DNA from: Nocardia sp. NBC_01329
GTDB taxonomy: Bacteria > Actinomycetota > Actinomycetes > Mycobacteriales > Mycobacteriaceae
Assembly: GCF_035956715.1 (NCBI RefSeq)
Contig: NZ_CP108381.1
Location: forward strand, 3,752,001-3,816,000
Length of the DNA: 64,000 nt
Direction of reading: 5' to 3'
In this document: in pieces, positions 26,352 to 35,438 of the stretch
How the letters are laid out: every line of letters begins with the position of its first letter
Numbering within the stretch: position 1 is the first letter of the stretch
Notes under the pieces: model-generated
What the model was told of the DNA's origin: nothing
The model's database searches: none
Seen by the model: only the letters and a program-made list of their open reading frames with translations
Translations under genes and position numbers: made by a program

Positions 26352-26444
26352 CTTTCCACGTTCAGGGCACTACACTCGCCATCCGGACCATCGATCCGAA
26401 GAATCCGATCCCGTTGCAGGTTCGACACACGACAGGAATCAGGC

Positions 26445-26858
26445 ATGCCGAAACGCATTTCGGATGTTTCGCTTCATGTTTACGTGACACCGGAAATCCT
26501 GGAAGATCTCGTCGACACCGTGCGGACGGAACTGGCCGAGCATCTGGGCGACGGTGACATCTGTGCGTGGCGTTTCACCCTGCCGATCGCCGAGGACGAT
26601 TCCCGGCACCGGGATTTCGACAGCCGCTGGCGCATCGCGAACCCGGGAGCCGAACCGCAGGGCCGCGCGACGTTCGAGATCGCGTTGAGTCTGGCCGGCG
26701 AGCCGGCCGAACTCACCGACAGCTATCTCACCGCACTGGAACACCGATTGCTGCGGGGCCTGGACACACTGGGACCGGGCGCTCCGTTCACCCTCAGCGC
26801 CGAACAGCGCACCGATCTCGACAGGGAGATGGAGCCGCTGCTGCCGGAGCGGCTCTGA
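26445..26858 (+). CDS. Hypothetical protein, 137 residues
   Basis: I do not recognise this protein. It starts MPKRISDVSLHVYVTPEILED, has no signal peptide or membrane helix, and alternates short strands with helices (TFEIALSLAGEPAELTDSYLTALEHRLLRGLDTL). It is acidic overall. Codon bias is normal for the window, so it is probably a real cytoplasmic protein. An ACAGGA-like site lies about nine bases before the ATG. It converges with tesB, with 19 bases between the stops. Confidence 0.6.
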   Translation: MPKRISDVSLHVYVTPEILEDLVDTVRTELAEHLGDGDICAWRFTLPIAEDDSRHRDFDSRWRIANPGAEPQGRATFEIALSLAGEPAELTDSYLTALEHRLLRGLDTLGPGAPFTLSAEQRTDLDREMEPLLPERL

Positions 26859-26877
26859 TCCGGCAGTCGGTAACCGC

Positions 26878-27771
26878 TCAGCGGCGGGCCGGGAAGTGCC
26901 GGATCACACCCTCCTGCACGGTGGTGGCCAGCAGGTCACCCTCGCGCGAGTAGAACCGGCCGGTGGCCAGCCCACGAGAGCCCGCGGCAACCGGGGATTC
27001 GGTGGAGTACAGGGCCCAGTCGTCGAAGCGGAACGGCCGGTGGAACCAGATGGAATGGTTCACCGTGGCGGCGACGATCCGGTCCAGGCCCCAGGAAAGA
27101 CCGTGCGTGGTGATGATCGAGTCGAGCACGGTGGTGTCGGAGGAATAGCTCAGCGCGGCGACATGGATCAGCGGATCGTCGGGCAGGGTTCCGTCGGCGC
27201 GCATCCATACCCGGTTGTGATTGAGCTTCTCCCCGGTTCCCTTGAGGATCCAGGCCGGATCGTTGGTGTACCGCATATCGATCGGGTGCGGGGCGTTGAC
27301 GAACATCTCGAGTTCGTCCTCGAACCCGGCGAAGCTCTCCTGGATCCGGGGCAGCGTCTCGGGGGCGGGCACCTCGGGCCGCTCGTGCGCGTGCTCGAGG
27401 CCCTTGCCCCACTCCTGGAACGACGCCAGCATGACGAACAGTTCCTGGCCGTCCTGGGTCGCGGTGACGGTGCGGTTGGCGAATGCCCGCCCGTCGCGAT
27501 GCCGCTCCACGTGGTACTCGATCGGCTTCTTCACGTCGCCACCGCGCACGAAATGGGCGTTGAGAACGTGGATCGGGCGATGTCCGGCGGTACGTCCCGC
27601 CGCGATCACCGCCTGGGACACCAGTTGGCCGCCGAAGGTCCGGCTGGAGACCTTCTCCGGATGGTGTCCGAGGAAAACATCCTCCGACACCTCCTCGAGA
27701 TCCAGCAGTTCCAGCAGGGTATCGAGATCGGAGTGGTTCGCCGCCACGGTTTCGCCGACCGGCGCGCTCAC
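26878..27771 (-). CDS. tesB: Acyl-CoA thioesterase II
   Basis: A 297-residue double-hotdog thioesterase that hydrolyses acyl-CoAs to free fatty acids. Visible are the first hotdog (VFLGHHPEKVSSRTFGGQLVSQAVIAAGRT, HVLNAHFVRGGDVKKPIEYHVERHRDGRAFANRTVTATQDGQELF) and the second (HVAALSYSSDTTVLDS, SWGLDRIVAATVNHSIWFHRPFRFDDWALY). The conserved Asp/Thr/Gln catalytic triad region is complete. The GTG at 27771 is chosen because GGAG lies seven bases upstream. It follows pyk on the same strand with 25 bases between, as in M. tuberculosis (pykA-tesB1). Confidence 0.93.
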   Translation of the reverse strand: MSAPVGETVAANHSDLDTLLELLDLEEVSEDVFLGHHPEKVSSRTFGGQLVSQAVIAAGRTAGHRPIHVLNAHFVRGGDVKKPIEYHVERHRDGRAFANRTVTATQDGQELFVMLASFQEWGKGLEHAHERPEVPAPETLPRIQESFAGFEDELEMFVNAPHPIDMRYTNDPAWILKGTGEKLNHNRVWMRADGTLPDDPLIHVAALSYSSDTTVLDSIITTHGLSWGLDRIVAATVNHSIWFHRPFRFDDWALYSTESPVAAGSRGLATGRFYSREGDLLATTVQEGVIRHFPARR

Positions 27772-27796
27772 CGAGTGACTCCGCGGTCCTCGATCA

Positions 27797-29215
27797 TCAG
27801 TGGTCCTCCTCGCCGATACGGTGCACATGGATCAGGTTGGTGGAACCGACCGTACCGGGCGGGGAGCCCGCCACGATGACCACGAGATCGCCTTTGCGAT
27901 ACCGATTCATACTCAGCAGTGCTTGATCGACCTGCTGGATCATGGCGTCGGTGCTGTCCACGGTGGGCACGATGAACGTTTCGGTACCCCAGGTGAGCGC
28001 CAACTGGCTGCGCACTTCAGGAAGAGGGGTGAACGCCAGCAGCGGCAGCGGCGTGTGCAGTCGCGCCAGGCGGCGCACCGTGTCACCCGACTGGGTGAAC
28101 GCGACCAGCGCCTTCGCATTGAGGCGCTCCCCGATATCGCGCGCCGCGTAGGAGATGACACCGCGCTTGGTACGCGGAGTGTGGGTCAGCGGGGGAACAT
28201 TGGTCGACTCGGCCTCCACCGCGTTCACGATGCGGGCCATGGTGCGTACGGTTTCGATCGGATACTTGCCGACCGAGGTCTCCCCCGACAGCATCACCGC
28301 ATCGGCGCCGTCGAGTACCGCGTTGGCCACATCCGAGGCCTCGGCACGGGTCGGGCGGGAATTCTCGATCATCGATTCGAGCATCTGGGTGGCCACGATA
28401 ACCGGTTTCGCATTCTCCCGGGCCATCTGGATCGCCCGTTTCTGCACGATCGGCACCTGCTCGAGCGGCAGTTCCACACCGAGATCGCCGCGGGCCACCA
28501 TCACCGCGTCGAAAGCCAGGACCACGGCCTCGAGATTGTCGATGGCCTCCGGCTTCTCCAGTTTGCCGATCACCGGCACCCGGCGGCCGACCCGGTCCAT
28601 CACATCGTGGACGAGTTCGATATCCGACGGCGACCGCACGAACGACAGCGCGATGAAATCCACGCCCAGCTCGAGGGCGAATTCCAGGTCTTCGATGTCC
28701 TTCGTGGACAGCGCGGGTACCGAGACGTCCATGCCCGGCAGCGAAACACCCTTGTTGTTGCTGACCGGGCCACCCTCGGTGACCTCGCAGACCACATCGT
28801 TGCCCTCGACGCGGATGACTTCCAGTCCGACCTTGCCGTCGTCGACCAGCAGCCGGTCGCCGGATTTGGCGTCGGCGGCGAGTTGTTTGTAGGTGGTGGA
28901 GACCCGGTCGTGGCTGCCGACGATCTCGTCGACAGTGATACGGACGGTCTCACCGGTCGCCCAGACGGTCCGTTCCTCGGCGAAGCGGCCCAACCGGATC
29001 TTGGGGCCCTGAAGATCGGCGAGTATGCCGACGGCACGGCTGAGATCGTCGCAGGCCTGCCGCACCTTCTTGTAGTTCTCGGCATGGTCGGAGTGCTCGC
29101 CGTGGCTGAAATTGAGCCGGGCGACATCCATACCGCTCTCGACGAGCTCTCGAATACGTTCCTCGGTGGCAGTGGCCGGGCCGAGGGTGCACACAATCTT
29201 CGTCCGTCGCATCAC
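27797..29215 (-). CDS. pyk: Pyruvate kinase
   Basis: A 472-residue glycolytic enzyme converting phosphoenolpyruvate and ADP to pyruvate and ATP. It begins RRTKIVCTLGPAT and contains MDVARLNFSHGEH, the active-site segment SFVRSPSDIELV and VPVIGKLEKPEAIDNLEAV with the catalytic Lys, then MVARGDLGVELPLEQVPIVQKR and the C-terminal allosteric domain. The start could be GTG at 29215 (AGG eight bases upstream) or ATG at 29212; I give the former. In M. tuberculosis the same gene lies between the lgt region and tesB. Confidence 0.96.
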   Translation of the reverse strand: MMRRTKIVCTLGPATATEERIRELVESGMDVARLNFSHGEHSDHAENYKKVRQACDDLSRAVGILADLQGPKIRLGRFAEERTVWATGETVRITVDEIVGSHDRVSTTYKQLAADAKSGDRLLVDDGKVGLEVIRVEGNDVVCEVTEGGPVSNNKGVSLPGMDVSVPALSTKDIEDLEFALELGVDFIALSFVRSPSDIELVHDVMDRVGRRVPVIGKLEKPEAIDNLEAVVLAFDAVMVARGDLGVELPLEQVPIVQKRAIQMARENAKPVIVATQMLESMIENSRPTRAEASDVANAVLDGADAVMLSGETSVGKYPIETVRTMARIVNAVEAESTNVPPLTHTPRTKRGVISYAARDIGERLNAKALVAFTQSGDTVRRLARLHTPLPLLAFTPLPEVRSQLALTWGTETFIVPTVDSTDAMIQQVDQALLSMNRYRKGDLVVIVAGSPPGTVGSTNLIHVHRIGEEDH

Positions 29216-29437
29216 GTGTCGAGCCTAATCCTGCCGGGTTGTCCCGTTCCGCCCGGCCCGCGGCCGGAGGTCTCCGGGACTCGGGAGTGGACTTCTGCCC
29301 GAATCATGGTGGTTCACCTGGTTGATCACCTTGTTACACCCCGATGAACTTCCGGCTGCGCGCGGGAGCGTCCTCCCGCACCCGGCCGGGTTCTCCCGTC
29401 CCGGGTGGCGGCACGAGTGCCGGGTGCACACAGCAGC

Positions 29438-29467
29438 GAAAAGGCCCCCGGAGCAACCCGAGGGCCT
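29438..29467 (-). terminator. Intrinsic terminator of the TM2 gene
   Basis: On the minus strand AGGCCC-T-CGG and CCG-G-GGGCCT (29467-29442) form a stem around GTTGCT, followed by TTTT. It lies 18 bases after the stop of the TM2 protein gene and 220 bases before pyk. Confidence 0.8.
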
Positions 29468-29484
29468 GTCGCAACGCGTGGCGG

Positions 29485-30006
29485 TCAGTTCTCGCGCAGG
29501 GGCCGGCCCTGCGGATCCTGCACGCTCCCGGTGAGCATCATGATGCCGTCGATGAGCGGCCAGATACCGCCGAAACCACAGGTGAGCCAGGTGACCGCGA
29601 TCTGCGCCACAGCGATACCCGTATCGCCGATGTAGAACCGGCCGGCACCGAACGCGCCGAGGAAGATCTGCAGGAGACCCGCGGTCAGCTTCTGCTTGTC
29701 CGAGTACGGCACGCCGTTCATATCGCGGCCGTAGGGAGCTTCGGGATCCATCGGGTTGTACCCGCCCGGCCCCATCGGCGCGCCGTAGCCGGCCTGCGGC
29801 TGCCCGTACGGGGCCCCGTACTGCGCACCCGGCGGCGGGTACTGCTGCGGCTGCGACGGATACGGCTGGGACTGGTACGGCTCGGACTGGTACGGCTGCT
29901 GTTGCGGCTGCGACGGGTAGCCCGGCGCGCCCGGCGATTTGCTCAGATCCGGGCCGGTTCCGGGTGGGCCGTACTGCGGCCCACCCTGCTGGTACGGATC
30001 GGTCAT
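29485..30006 (-). CDS. TM2 domain protein with Pro/Gln/Tyr-rich N-terminus
   Basis: A 173-residue membrane protein. Residues 1-95 are low complexity, with imperfect QPYQSEPYQSQPYPSQPQQ repeats and many Gly and Pro residues. The C-terminal 70 residues are a TM2 domain: a first helix (KLTAGLLQIFLGAFGAGRFYIG), a DxGxAxAQ-like turn and a second helix (WLTCGFGGIWPLIDGIMML). TM2 proteins are of unknown function. A very strong GAGGAGGA site precedes the ATG. In M. tuberculosis a small membrane protein gene occupies the same place between lgt and pykA. Confidence 0.85.
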   Translation of the reverse strand: MTDPYQQGGPQYGPPGTGPDLSKSPGAPGYPSQPQQQPYQSEPYQSQPYPSQPQQYPPPGAQYGAPYGQPQAGYGAPMGPGGYNPMDPEAPYGRDMNGVPYSDKQKLTAGLLQIFLGAFGAGRFYIGDTGIAVAQIAVTWLTCGFGGIWPLIDGIMMLTGSVQDPQGRPLREN

Positions 30007-30110
30007 GATTCCTCCTCGGTCGATGCCCCCGGGCAGTGGAGGACAACCGGATGTCGCCTCCCCTCCGCCACGATGCTGCCAGACACCCGCACCGACCGCC
30101 GAACGGAGTC

Positions 30111-31388
30111 CTATTTACCTCGCGGAGCAGCGGATTCGGCGGACGCGCCGTCCTTTTCCACCGCGGAATCATCGGATGAATCGGGCTCGGTACCCGGCGC
30201 GTCCTCGGTGCTCGACCCGCTAGCGGAATCGGTTTTCCCCTGCGGCGCAGCAGGGTCCGCGACGGTGTCCGAGGGCTCCGATCCGGCAGCCTCGGGCTCA
30301 TCGGAAACCTTCTCCGCCACGGGCTCGGCAGACTTTTCGGCGCTACCGGATTCGTCGTCCTCGGTCGCCGCAGCGGCGGCATCCTCGGATGCCGGGGACA
30401 CCACAACCGCACCCACACCGGCCGCACGCAACGCACCCAGCTGCCAGGGCCACGGGCGTGGGCCCGCGTCGGGGCTCAACTGCTCGGGGGTCTCCCGGCC
30501 CTTCGTCGCGAACAGGACATAGGCGACGGCCGCCAGGAACACCAGACCGGAGGTGAACGAATTGATCCGGATCCCCGCGATCTGGGTGGCCTCATCGTCA
30601 CGCATCAGTTCGACGAAGAAACGACCGAAGCAGTATCCGGCCACGTACAGGGCGAACAGCCGGCCGTGGCCGATCCGGAAGCGGCGGTCGATCAGCACCA
30701 GTGCGATCACGACCAGGACGTTCCAGATCAGTTCGTAGAGGAACGTCGGGTGCACGACCGCATGCACCTCGCCGGAGGACACACCGTTCATCATGTCGAG
30801 ACGACCGGCATCGTCGAATCGGAGATAGATTTCCAGGCCCCACGGCAGATCGGTCTCGCGACCGTAGAGTTCCTGGTTGAAGTAGTTGCCGAGCCGCCCG
30901 ATGGCCTGGGCCAGCAGAATCGCCGGAGCGATCGCGTCACCGAGTGCGGGCAGCGGAACCTTGTAGATGCGGCAGGCGATCCAGGCGCCGATGGCGCCGA
31001 AGAAGACCGCGCCCCAGATCCCGAGACCACCCTGATAGATCTTCAGTGCGTCCACCGGGTTGCCGTCGGCACCGAAGTACTTCTGCCAGTCGGTGGCGAC
31101 GTGGTAGAGGCGCCCGCCGATGAGTCCGAACGGGACGGCGAAAACCGCGACGTCCAAGACGGTGCCGGCTTCACCTCCGCGAGCCTGCCAGCGTTTCTCG
31201 CCCCACCAGATGGCGACGATGATGCCGATGATGATGCAGATCGCGTACGCCCGCAGCGGGAACGGCCCGATATCCCAGACGCCCTGAGGGGGGCTGGGCA
31301 GATAGGCCAGCAGATCGGCGGTGCGCGGGAAAGCGCCGCCGGGGGTTCCGGCGGTCGCGACGGTCTCCGGTGCGGCGATAACGGTCAC
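30111..31388 (-). CDS. lgt: Prolipoprotein diacylglyceryl transferase with long acidic tail
   Basis: A 425-residue integral membrane enzyme that transfers diacylglycerol from phosphatidylglycerol to the lipobox Cys of prolipoproteins. The Lgt signature GRLGNYFNQELYG is at residues 164-176, with the conserved YQGGLGIWGA segment at 118-127 and seven hydrophobic helices up to about residue 290. The last ~115 residues are a disordered, highly acidic Ser/Glu/Asp/Ala-rich tail, a feature of mycobacterial and nocardial Lgt. Its first codon is GTG at 31388. It follows trpA on the same strand by 72 bp. Confidence 0.95.
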   Translation of the reverse strand: MTVIAAPETVATAGTPGGAFPRTADLLAYLPSPPQGVWDIGPFPLRAYAICIIIGIIVAIWWGEKRWQARGGEAGTVLDVAVFAVPFGLIGGRLYHVATDWQKYFGADGNPVDALKIYQGGLGIWGAVFFGAIGAWIACRIYKVPLPALGDAIAPAILLAQAIGRLGNYFNQELYGRETDLPWGLEIYLRFDDAGRLDMMNGVSSGEVHAVVHPTFLYELIWNVLVVIALVLIDRRFRIGHGRLFALYVAGYCFGRFFVELMRDDEATQIAGIRINSFTSGLVFLAAVAYVLFATKGRETPEQLSPDAGPRPWPWQLGALRAAGVGAVVVSPASEDAAAAATEDDESGSAEKSAEPVAEKVSDEPEAAGSEPSDTVADPAAPQGKTDSASGSSTEDAPGTEPDSSDDSAVEKDGASAESAAPRGK

Positions 31389-31460
31389 GGGGCAACCGTA
31401 GCCGAGCGGATCATCGGAGCAAGTACGGGCTCCGCCCGTGTGTCATCGACCCCATCCGGA

Positions 31461-32261
31461 TCAGGATGCGACGGCCGCGGCGCGGACTCCGCCCGCCAGC
31501 TCACCGGTCAGCGCGCGCACCGCGTCCAGACCGACGGCCGCCGCGGAAACCAGCGCCGAACCGACTATCACGCCGTCGGCATAAGCTGCGATCTCGGCGG
31601 CCTGAACGCCGGAACGCACGCCCAGGCCGACCCCGATCGCAATATCGCTGTGCTCGCGGATCCGGGTGCACAGGGCGGGCGCCATGGTCGAGACAGCGTC
31701 CCGGGCTCCGGTGACACCCATCGTGGACGCCGCGTAGACGAAACCGGAACTCGCCTCGAGTGTCGACGCCAGACGTTCCTCGGTCGAGGAAGGGGCCACC
31801 AGGAAGATCCGGTCGAGTGAATGGGCGTCCGAGGCGGCGAACCAGTCGCCGGCTTCCTCCGGGATGAGGTTCGGGGTGATGATTCCGGCACCGCCCACGC
31901 CGGCCAGGTCCCGGGCGAAACGGTCGACACCGTATTTGAGCACCGGGTTCCAGTAGCTCATGACCACCGCCTGTGCGCCCGCCTCGGTGACGGCTTCGAC
32001 CACCGAGAACACATCGCGCACCCGGACCCCGCCGCGCAACGCCTGTTCGGCCGCGGACTGGATGGTGGGCCCGTCCATCACCGGATCGGAGTAGGCGACC
32101 CCGACCTCGACGATATCGCAGCCGGATTCGACCATGGCGCGCACGATCCGGCGCGAACCCTCGAGGTCCGGGTAGCCTGCGGGCAGATACCCGATGAGCG
32201 CGGCCCGGTTCTCGGCTCGGCAGGCGGCGAAGGTGGCACCCAGGCGGGATTCGGAGCTCAC
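31461..32261 (-). CDS. trpA: Tryptophan synthase alpha subunit
   Basis: A 266-residue TIM-barrel subunit that cleaves indole-3-glycerol phosphate to indole, passed to TrpB. Typical segments are [20 protein letters not shown], the catalytic Glu and Asp regions [52 protein letters not shown] and the phosphate loop [16 protein letters not shown]. The GTG start overlaps the trpB stop (GTGA), giving translational coupling and matched amounts. Last gene of the trp operon. Confidence 0.97.
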   Translation of the reverse strand: MSSESRLGATFAACRAENRAALIGYLPAGYPDLEGSRRIVRAMVESGCDIVEVGVAYSDPVMDGPTIQSAAEQALRGGVRVRDVFSVVEAVTEAGAQAVVMSYWNPVLKYGVDRFARDLAGVGGAGIITPNLIPEEAGDWFAASDAHSLDRIFLVAPSSTEERLASTLEASSGFVYAASTMGVTGARDAVSTMAPALCTRIREHSDIAIGVGLGVRSGVQAAEIAAYADGVIVGSALVSAAAVGLDAVRALTGELAGGVRAAAVAS

Positions 32262-33553
32262 TGACCGTTCTCCTTGCCGGTGTCCGCATCGTCGAAGAGC
32301 CCGAACCAGCGGGCGGCGGTGTCCATGTCCTTGTCGCCGCGCCCGGACAGGTTCACCAGGATGATCGTGCCCTCGCCGAGTTCGCGGCCCAGTTCCATCG
32401 CGCCCGCGACAGCGTGCGCCGATTCGATGGCCGGAATGATGCCCTCGGCGCGGCTCAGCAGCAGCAGGGCGTCCATCGCGGCGGAATCGGTCACCGGCAG
32501 ATACTGGGCGCGGCCGGTATCCCGGAGGAAGGCGTGTTCGGGACCGACACCCGGATAGTCGAGACCGGCGGAGATGGAATGCGAATCGATGGTCTGGCCG
32601 TCTTCGTCCTGCAGGAGGTACGAGTAGGCACCTTGGAAAGCGCCCGGCGATCCGCCGGCGAAGGTGGCTGCGTGCCGGCCGGTCTCCACCCCGTCGCCGG
32701 CCGCCTCGTAGCCGATCAACCGGACGCCGGGGTCGTCGATGAAGGCGTGGAAGATACCGATCGCGTTGGAACCGCCGCCCACGCAGGCGGTGACCGCGTC
32801 GGGCAGCCGCCCGGTGAGAGTCTGCACCTGGGCGCGGGCCTCCAGTCCGACGACCCGCTGGAAATCGCGGACCATCACCGGGAAGGGGTGGGGCCCGGCG
32901 GCGGTGCCGAAACAGTAGTAGGTGTCGTCGGCGTTGGTCACCCAGTCGCGCAGTGCCTCGTTGATCGCGTCCTTGAGGGTCTGCGACCCCAGTGTCACCG
33001 AGATGACCTCGGCACCGAGCAGCCGCATCCGGGCCACGTTCAGCGCCTGCCGCGCGGTATCGACCGCGCCCATGTAGACGATGCAGTCGAGCCCGAGCAG
33101 CGCGCACGCGGTGGCGGTGGCGACACCGTGCTGGCCCGCGCCCGTTTCGGCGATGATGCGGGTCTTGCCCATCCGCTTGGCGAGCAGCGCCTGGCCCAGT
33201 ACGTTGTTGATCTTGTGCGAGCCGGTGTGGTTCAGATCCTCGCGTTTGAGCAGGATCCGCGCCCCACCGGCGTGCTCGGCCAGATTCGCGCATTCGAAGA
33301 CCGGCGAGGGACGACCGGTGTAGTCACGCTGCAACCGGTCCAGTTCGCCGAGGAAGTCCGGATCCAGCCGCGCCTTGTCGTATTCGGCGGTGACCTCCTC
33401 GATCACCGCCATCAGCGCCTCGGGCACATGCCGACCGCCGTAGACGCCGAAATGACCACCCTGGTCGGGTTCGTGGTCACTGCGCTGCGCGACCCCGCGG
33501 CTGGCGGGGGGCAGCGGGACACTGGTGGAGGACGGTCCGCCTCCGGCCATCAT
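32258..33553 (-). CDS. trpB: Tryptophan synthase beta subunit
   Basis: A 431-residue PLP enzyme condensing indole and serine to tryptophan. The PLP Lys is Lys114 in [28 protein letters not shown] and the phosphate-binding [10 protein letters not shown] are also clear, as is the C-terminal GRGDKDMDT. An N-terminal extension of about 30 residues ([16 protein letters not shown]) precedes the core, as in mycobacteria. The start is at ATGATG: the first ATG overlaps the trpC stop by ATGA. Its own stop overlaps trpA. Confidence 0.97.
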   Translation of the reverse strand: MMAGGGPSSTSVPLPPASRGVAQRSDHEPDQGGHFGVYGGRHVPEALMAVIEEVTAEYDKARLDPDFLGELDRLQRDYTGRPSPVFECANLAEHAGGARILLKREDLNHTGSHKINNVLGQALLAKRMGKTRIIAETGAGQHGVATATACALLGLDCIVYMGAVDTARQALNVARMRLLGAEVISVTLGSQTLKDAINEALRDWVTNADDTYYCFGTAAGPHPFPVMVRDFQRVVGLEARAQVQTLTGRLPDAVTACVGGGSNAIGIFHAFIDDPGVRLIGYEAAGDGVETGRHAATFAGGSPGAFQGAYSYLLQDEDGQTIDSHSISAGLDYPGVGPEHAFLRDTGRAQYLPVTDSAAMDALLLLSRAEGIIPAIESAHAVAGAMELGRELGEGTIILVNLSGRGDKDMDTAARWFGLFDDADTGKENGQ

Positions 33554-34368
33554 CGACCCCGCCGGGCCGGCTTGGGGCAGGACGGGTGCGTGCCCGCGGT
33601 GACCAATTCGGAAACTGCCGCACGCGGGTCGCCACTGGTGACCAACCCTTCGCCGACCAGTACCGCGTCCGCGCCGGCACCGGCGTAGGCGAGCAGATCG
33701 GCGGTACCGCGGACACCGGACTCGGCAATCCGGATCACCTCGGTGGGCAGACCCGGTGCGATCCGGGAGAAGCAGTCCCGGTCGACCTCGAGTGTTTTGA
33801 GGTTACGGGCGTTGACGCCGATAACAGTGGCACCCGCGGTGAGTGCCCGATCGGCCTCCTCCTCGGTATGCACTTCGACCAGCGCGGTCATCCCGAGCGA
33901 TTCGGTGCGATCGATGAGCGAGGCCAGTGTGTCCTGTTCCAGCGCCGCGACGATCAGCAGGATCACGTCGGCGCCGTGGGCTCGGGCCTCGTGGATCTGG
34001 TAGGGACCGACGACGAAATCCTTGCGCAGCACGGGAATGTTCACCGTGGCGCGAACCGCGTCGAGATCGTCCAGCGATCCGTGGAAGCGACGACCTTCGG
34101 TGAGCACGCTGATCACACGCGCGCCACCGTCTTCGTAGGACTTGGCGAGGCTGGCCGGATCGATGATCTCGGCGAGAGCCCCCTTGGAAGGGCTGGCCCG
34201 CTTGACCTCGGCGATCACGCCGATACCGTCTTCGAGAAGCGCTGCCTTCGCATCGAGCGGCGGCGTGGCGGCGGCGGCCGCTGCTTTCACCGCCGGGAAG
34301 TCCAGCACCGCTTCCCGAGCGGCTACATCCGAGCGGACCCCGTCGAGAATCGAGTCGAGTACCGTCAT
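33550..34368 (-). CDS. trpC: Indole-3-glycerol phosphate synthase
   Basis: A 272-residue TIM barrel that cyclises CdRP to indole-3-glycerol phosphate. It shows the catalytic Glu/Lys segment [15 protein letters not shown], then [48 protein letters not shown] and [13 protein letters not shown]. It is monofunctional: there is no fused TrpF domain, and no trpF gene lies in the operon. It is 143 bp from the preceding membrane protein gene, a gap with a GC-rich hairpin, and overlaps trpB. Confidence 0.96.
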   Translation of the reverse strand: MTVLDSILDGVRSDVAAREAVLDFPAVKAAAAAATPPLDAKAALLEDGIGVIAEVKRASPSKGALAEIIDPASLAKSYEDGGARVISVLTEGRRFHGSLDDLDAVRATVNIPVLRKDFVVGPYQIHEARAHGADVILLIVAALEQDTLASLIDRTESLGMTALVEVHTEEEADRALTAGATVIGVNARNLKTLEVDRDCFSRIAPGLPTEVIRIAESGVRGTADLLAYAGAGADAVLVGEGLVTSGDPRAAVSELVTAGTHPSCPKPARRGR

Positions 34369-34481
34369 CTGGCTCGAATCCTTTCTGGGGAGACGCGAGT
34401 TATTGCCTGAAGGATTCCCCCAGGCGATGTCTCACCGATGCTGAACAAGAGTAAATGGAAGGGCGCCGCGCCGTGACGCCG

Positions 34482-34501
34482 GGGGCGGGTCACCCTGCCC
34501 C
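34482..34501. other. GC-rich hairpin inside the trp operon
   Basis: GGGGC-GGG (34482-34489) can pair with CCC-GCCCC (34493-34501) with one bulge. It lies between the TIGR02234 gene and trpC, 11 bases before the former's stop side. It has no T-run and could be a processing site or partial terminator; low certainty. Confidence 0.3.
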
Positions 34502-34511
34502 GGCCGACCTG

Positions 34512-35438
34512 CTAGGGGGCGTCGCCGGATCCCTTCGAACCGGCCTTCCCCGCCGTATCGGGCGGGTTCCCGGCCTGCACACGCCCACTTTCGATGTTTC
34601 CGGATGTGCCGGATCGGGTAGTGGACCGTTTCGGCGTGTCCCGCGCGTGGCCGGACGCCGAGTCGAGGTCCGGGTCCGCGGAGTCGGTCGGGTCGGCGCC
34701 GGCGTCGAGGGCGTCCCACAGCACCCGTTCCGGAAGCGGGCCGCCCGCTGTCCCCTCCTGAACCGCCCGGGTCGCGGCGGCCTTGCGTGTGGCCGGGGCG
34801 TCGTACTTCCCGGAGAGCTGTTTCGCAGCGGCCGGCATGCGAGCCAGCGACAGCCCGGCCCCGAACGCCGCCAGCGCCCCGACCAGCGCGAGTACCGCGG
34901 GGCCGGGTGCCGTCACCAGTTCCTGCACCTCGGCCCGGCCGGGCAGTTCGGCCAATGCCGCCGCCCGCTCGCTGGTCGCGCCGGACCCGGTGAGCAACGC
35001 CAGCGCCGGCACCGCGGTCACCGCGGCGATCAAGGCGACCAGGACTCCCACCAACCGGCGGACCCAGCCCCGGGTGGCCAGGACAGCGGCGATCGCGGCG
35101 AGCAGTACCAGCGCCAGCGGCGTCAGCGCACCGAACCAGACCCCACCGTTCAACTCGTCGGTGCGAGGTTCGGTGAGGCCGTCCGCCGAATCAACGGTCA
35201 CCCAGGTCAGTCGCGAGGATCCCCACAGCGCCGCCGCGGCGACGGCGAGCAACGCGATCGCGGTCAGCGGATATCGGGCGCCCCGGGCGGGCACGGCGGT
35301 CTCACCGGGTGGTAGTTCGTCGTCACCCCAGTCGGCCGGACCCGGCTTCGGGACACCGGCCGAAGAGCCGGGGGGCTCGCCACCGCCGGAGCCGGCCGCA
35401 TCCACCGGACCGGAAGCAGGGTCCCCGGCGGCCGTCAT
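34512..35438 (-). CDS. Trp operon-associated membrane protein (TIGR02234)
   Basis: A 308-residue membrane protein of the family always found between trpE and trpC in these bacteria. Residues 1-55 are Gly/Pro-rich and cytoplasmic. Four hydrophobic helices follow (about 57-72, 103-123, 127-148, 178-198), with the conserved LTWVTVD after the first. The last ~90 residues are charged and disordered. The function is unknown; its location suggests transport or sensing linked to tryptophan. Its ATG overlaps the trpE stop (ATGA). Confidence 0.88.
   Translation of the reverse strand: MTAAGDPASGPVDAAGSGGGEPPGSSAGVPKPGPADWGDDELPPGETAVPARGARYPLTAIALLAVAAAALWGSSRLTWVTVDSADGLTEPRTDELNGGVWFGALTPLALVLLAAIAAVLATRGWVRRLVGVLVALIAAVTAVPALALLTGSGATSERAAALAELPGRAEVQELVTAPGPAVLALVGALAAFGAGLSLARMPAAAKQLSGKYDAPATRKAAATRAVQEGTAGGPLPERVLWDALDAGADPTDSADPDLDSASGHARDTPKRSTTRSGTSGNIESGRVQAGNPPDTAGKAGSKGSGDAP

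Noticed and set aside
29830..29930. Repeats encoding Gln/Pro/Tyr in the TM2 gene taken as a possible DNA repeat array
   Set aside because: They are in-frame low-complexity protein repeats, irregular at the DNA level.
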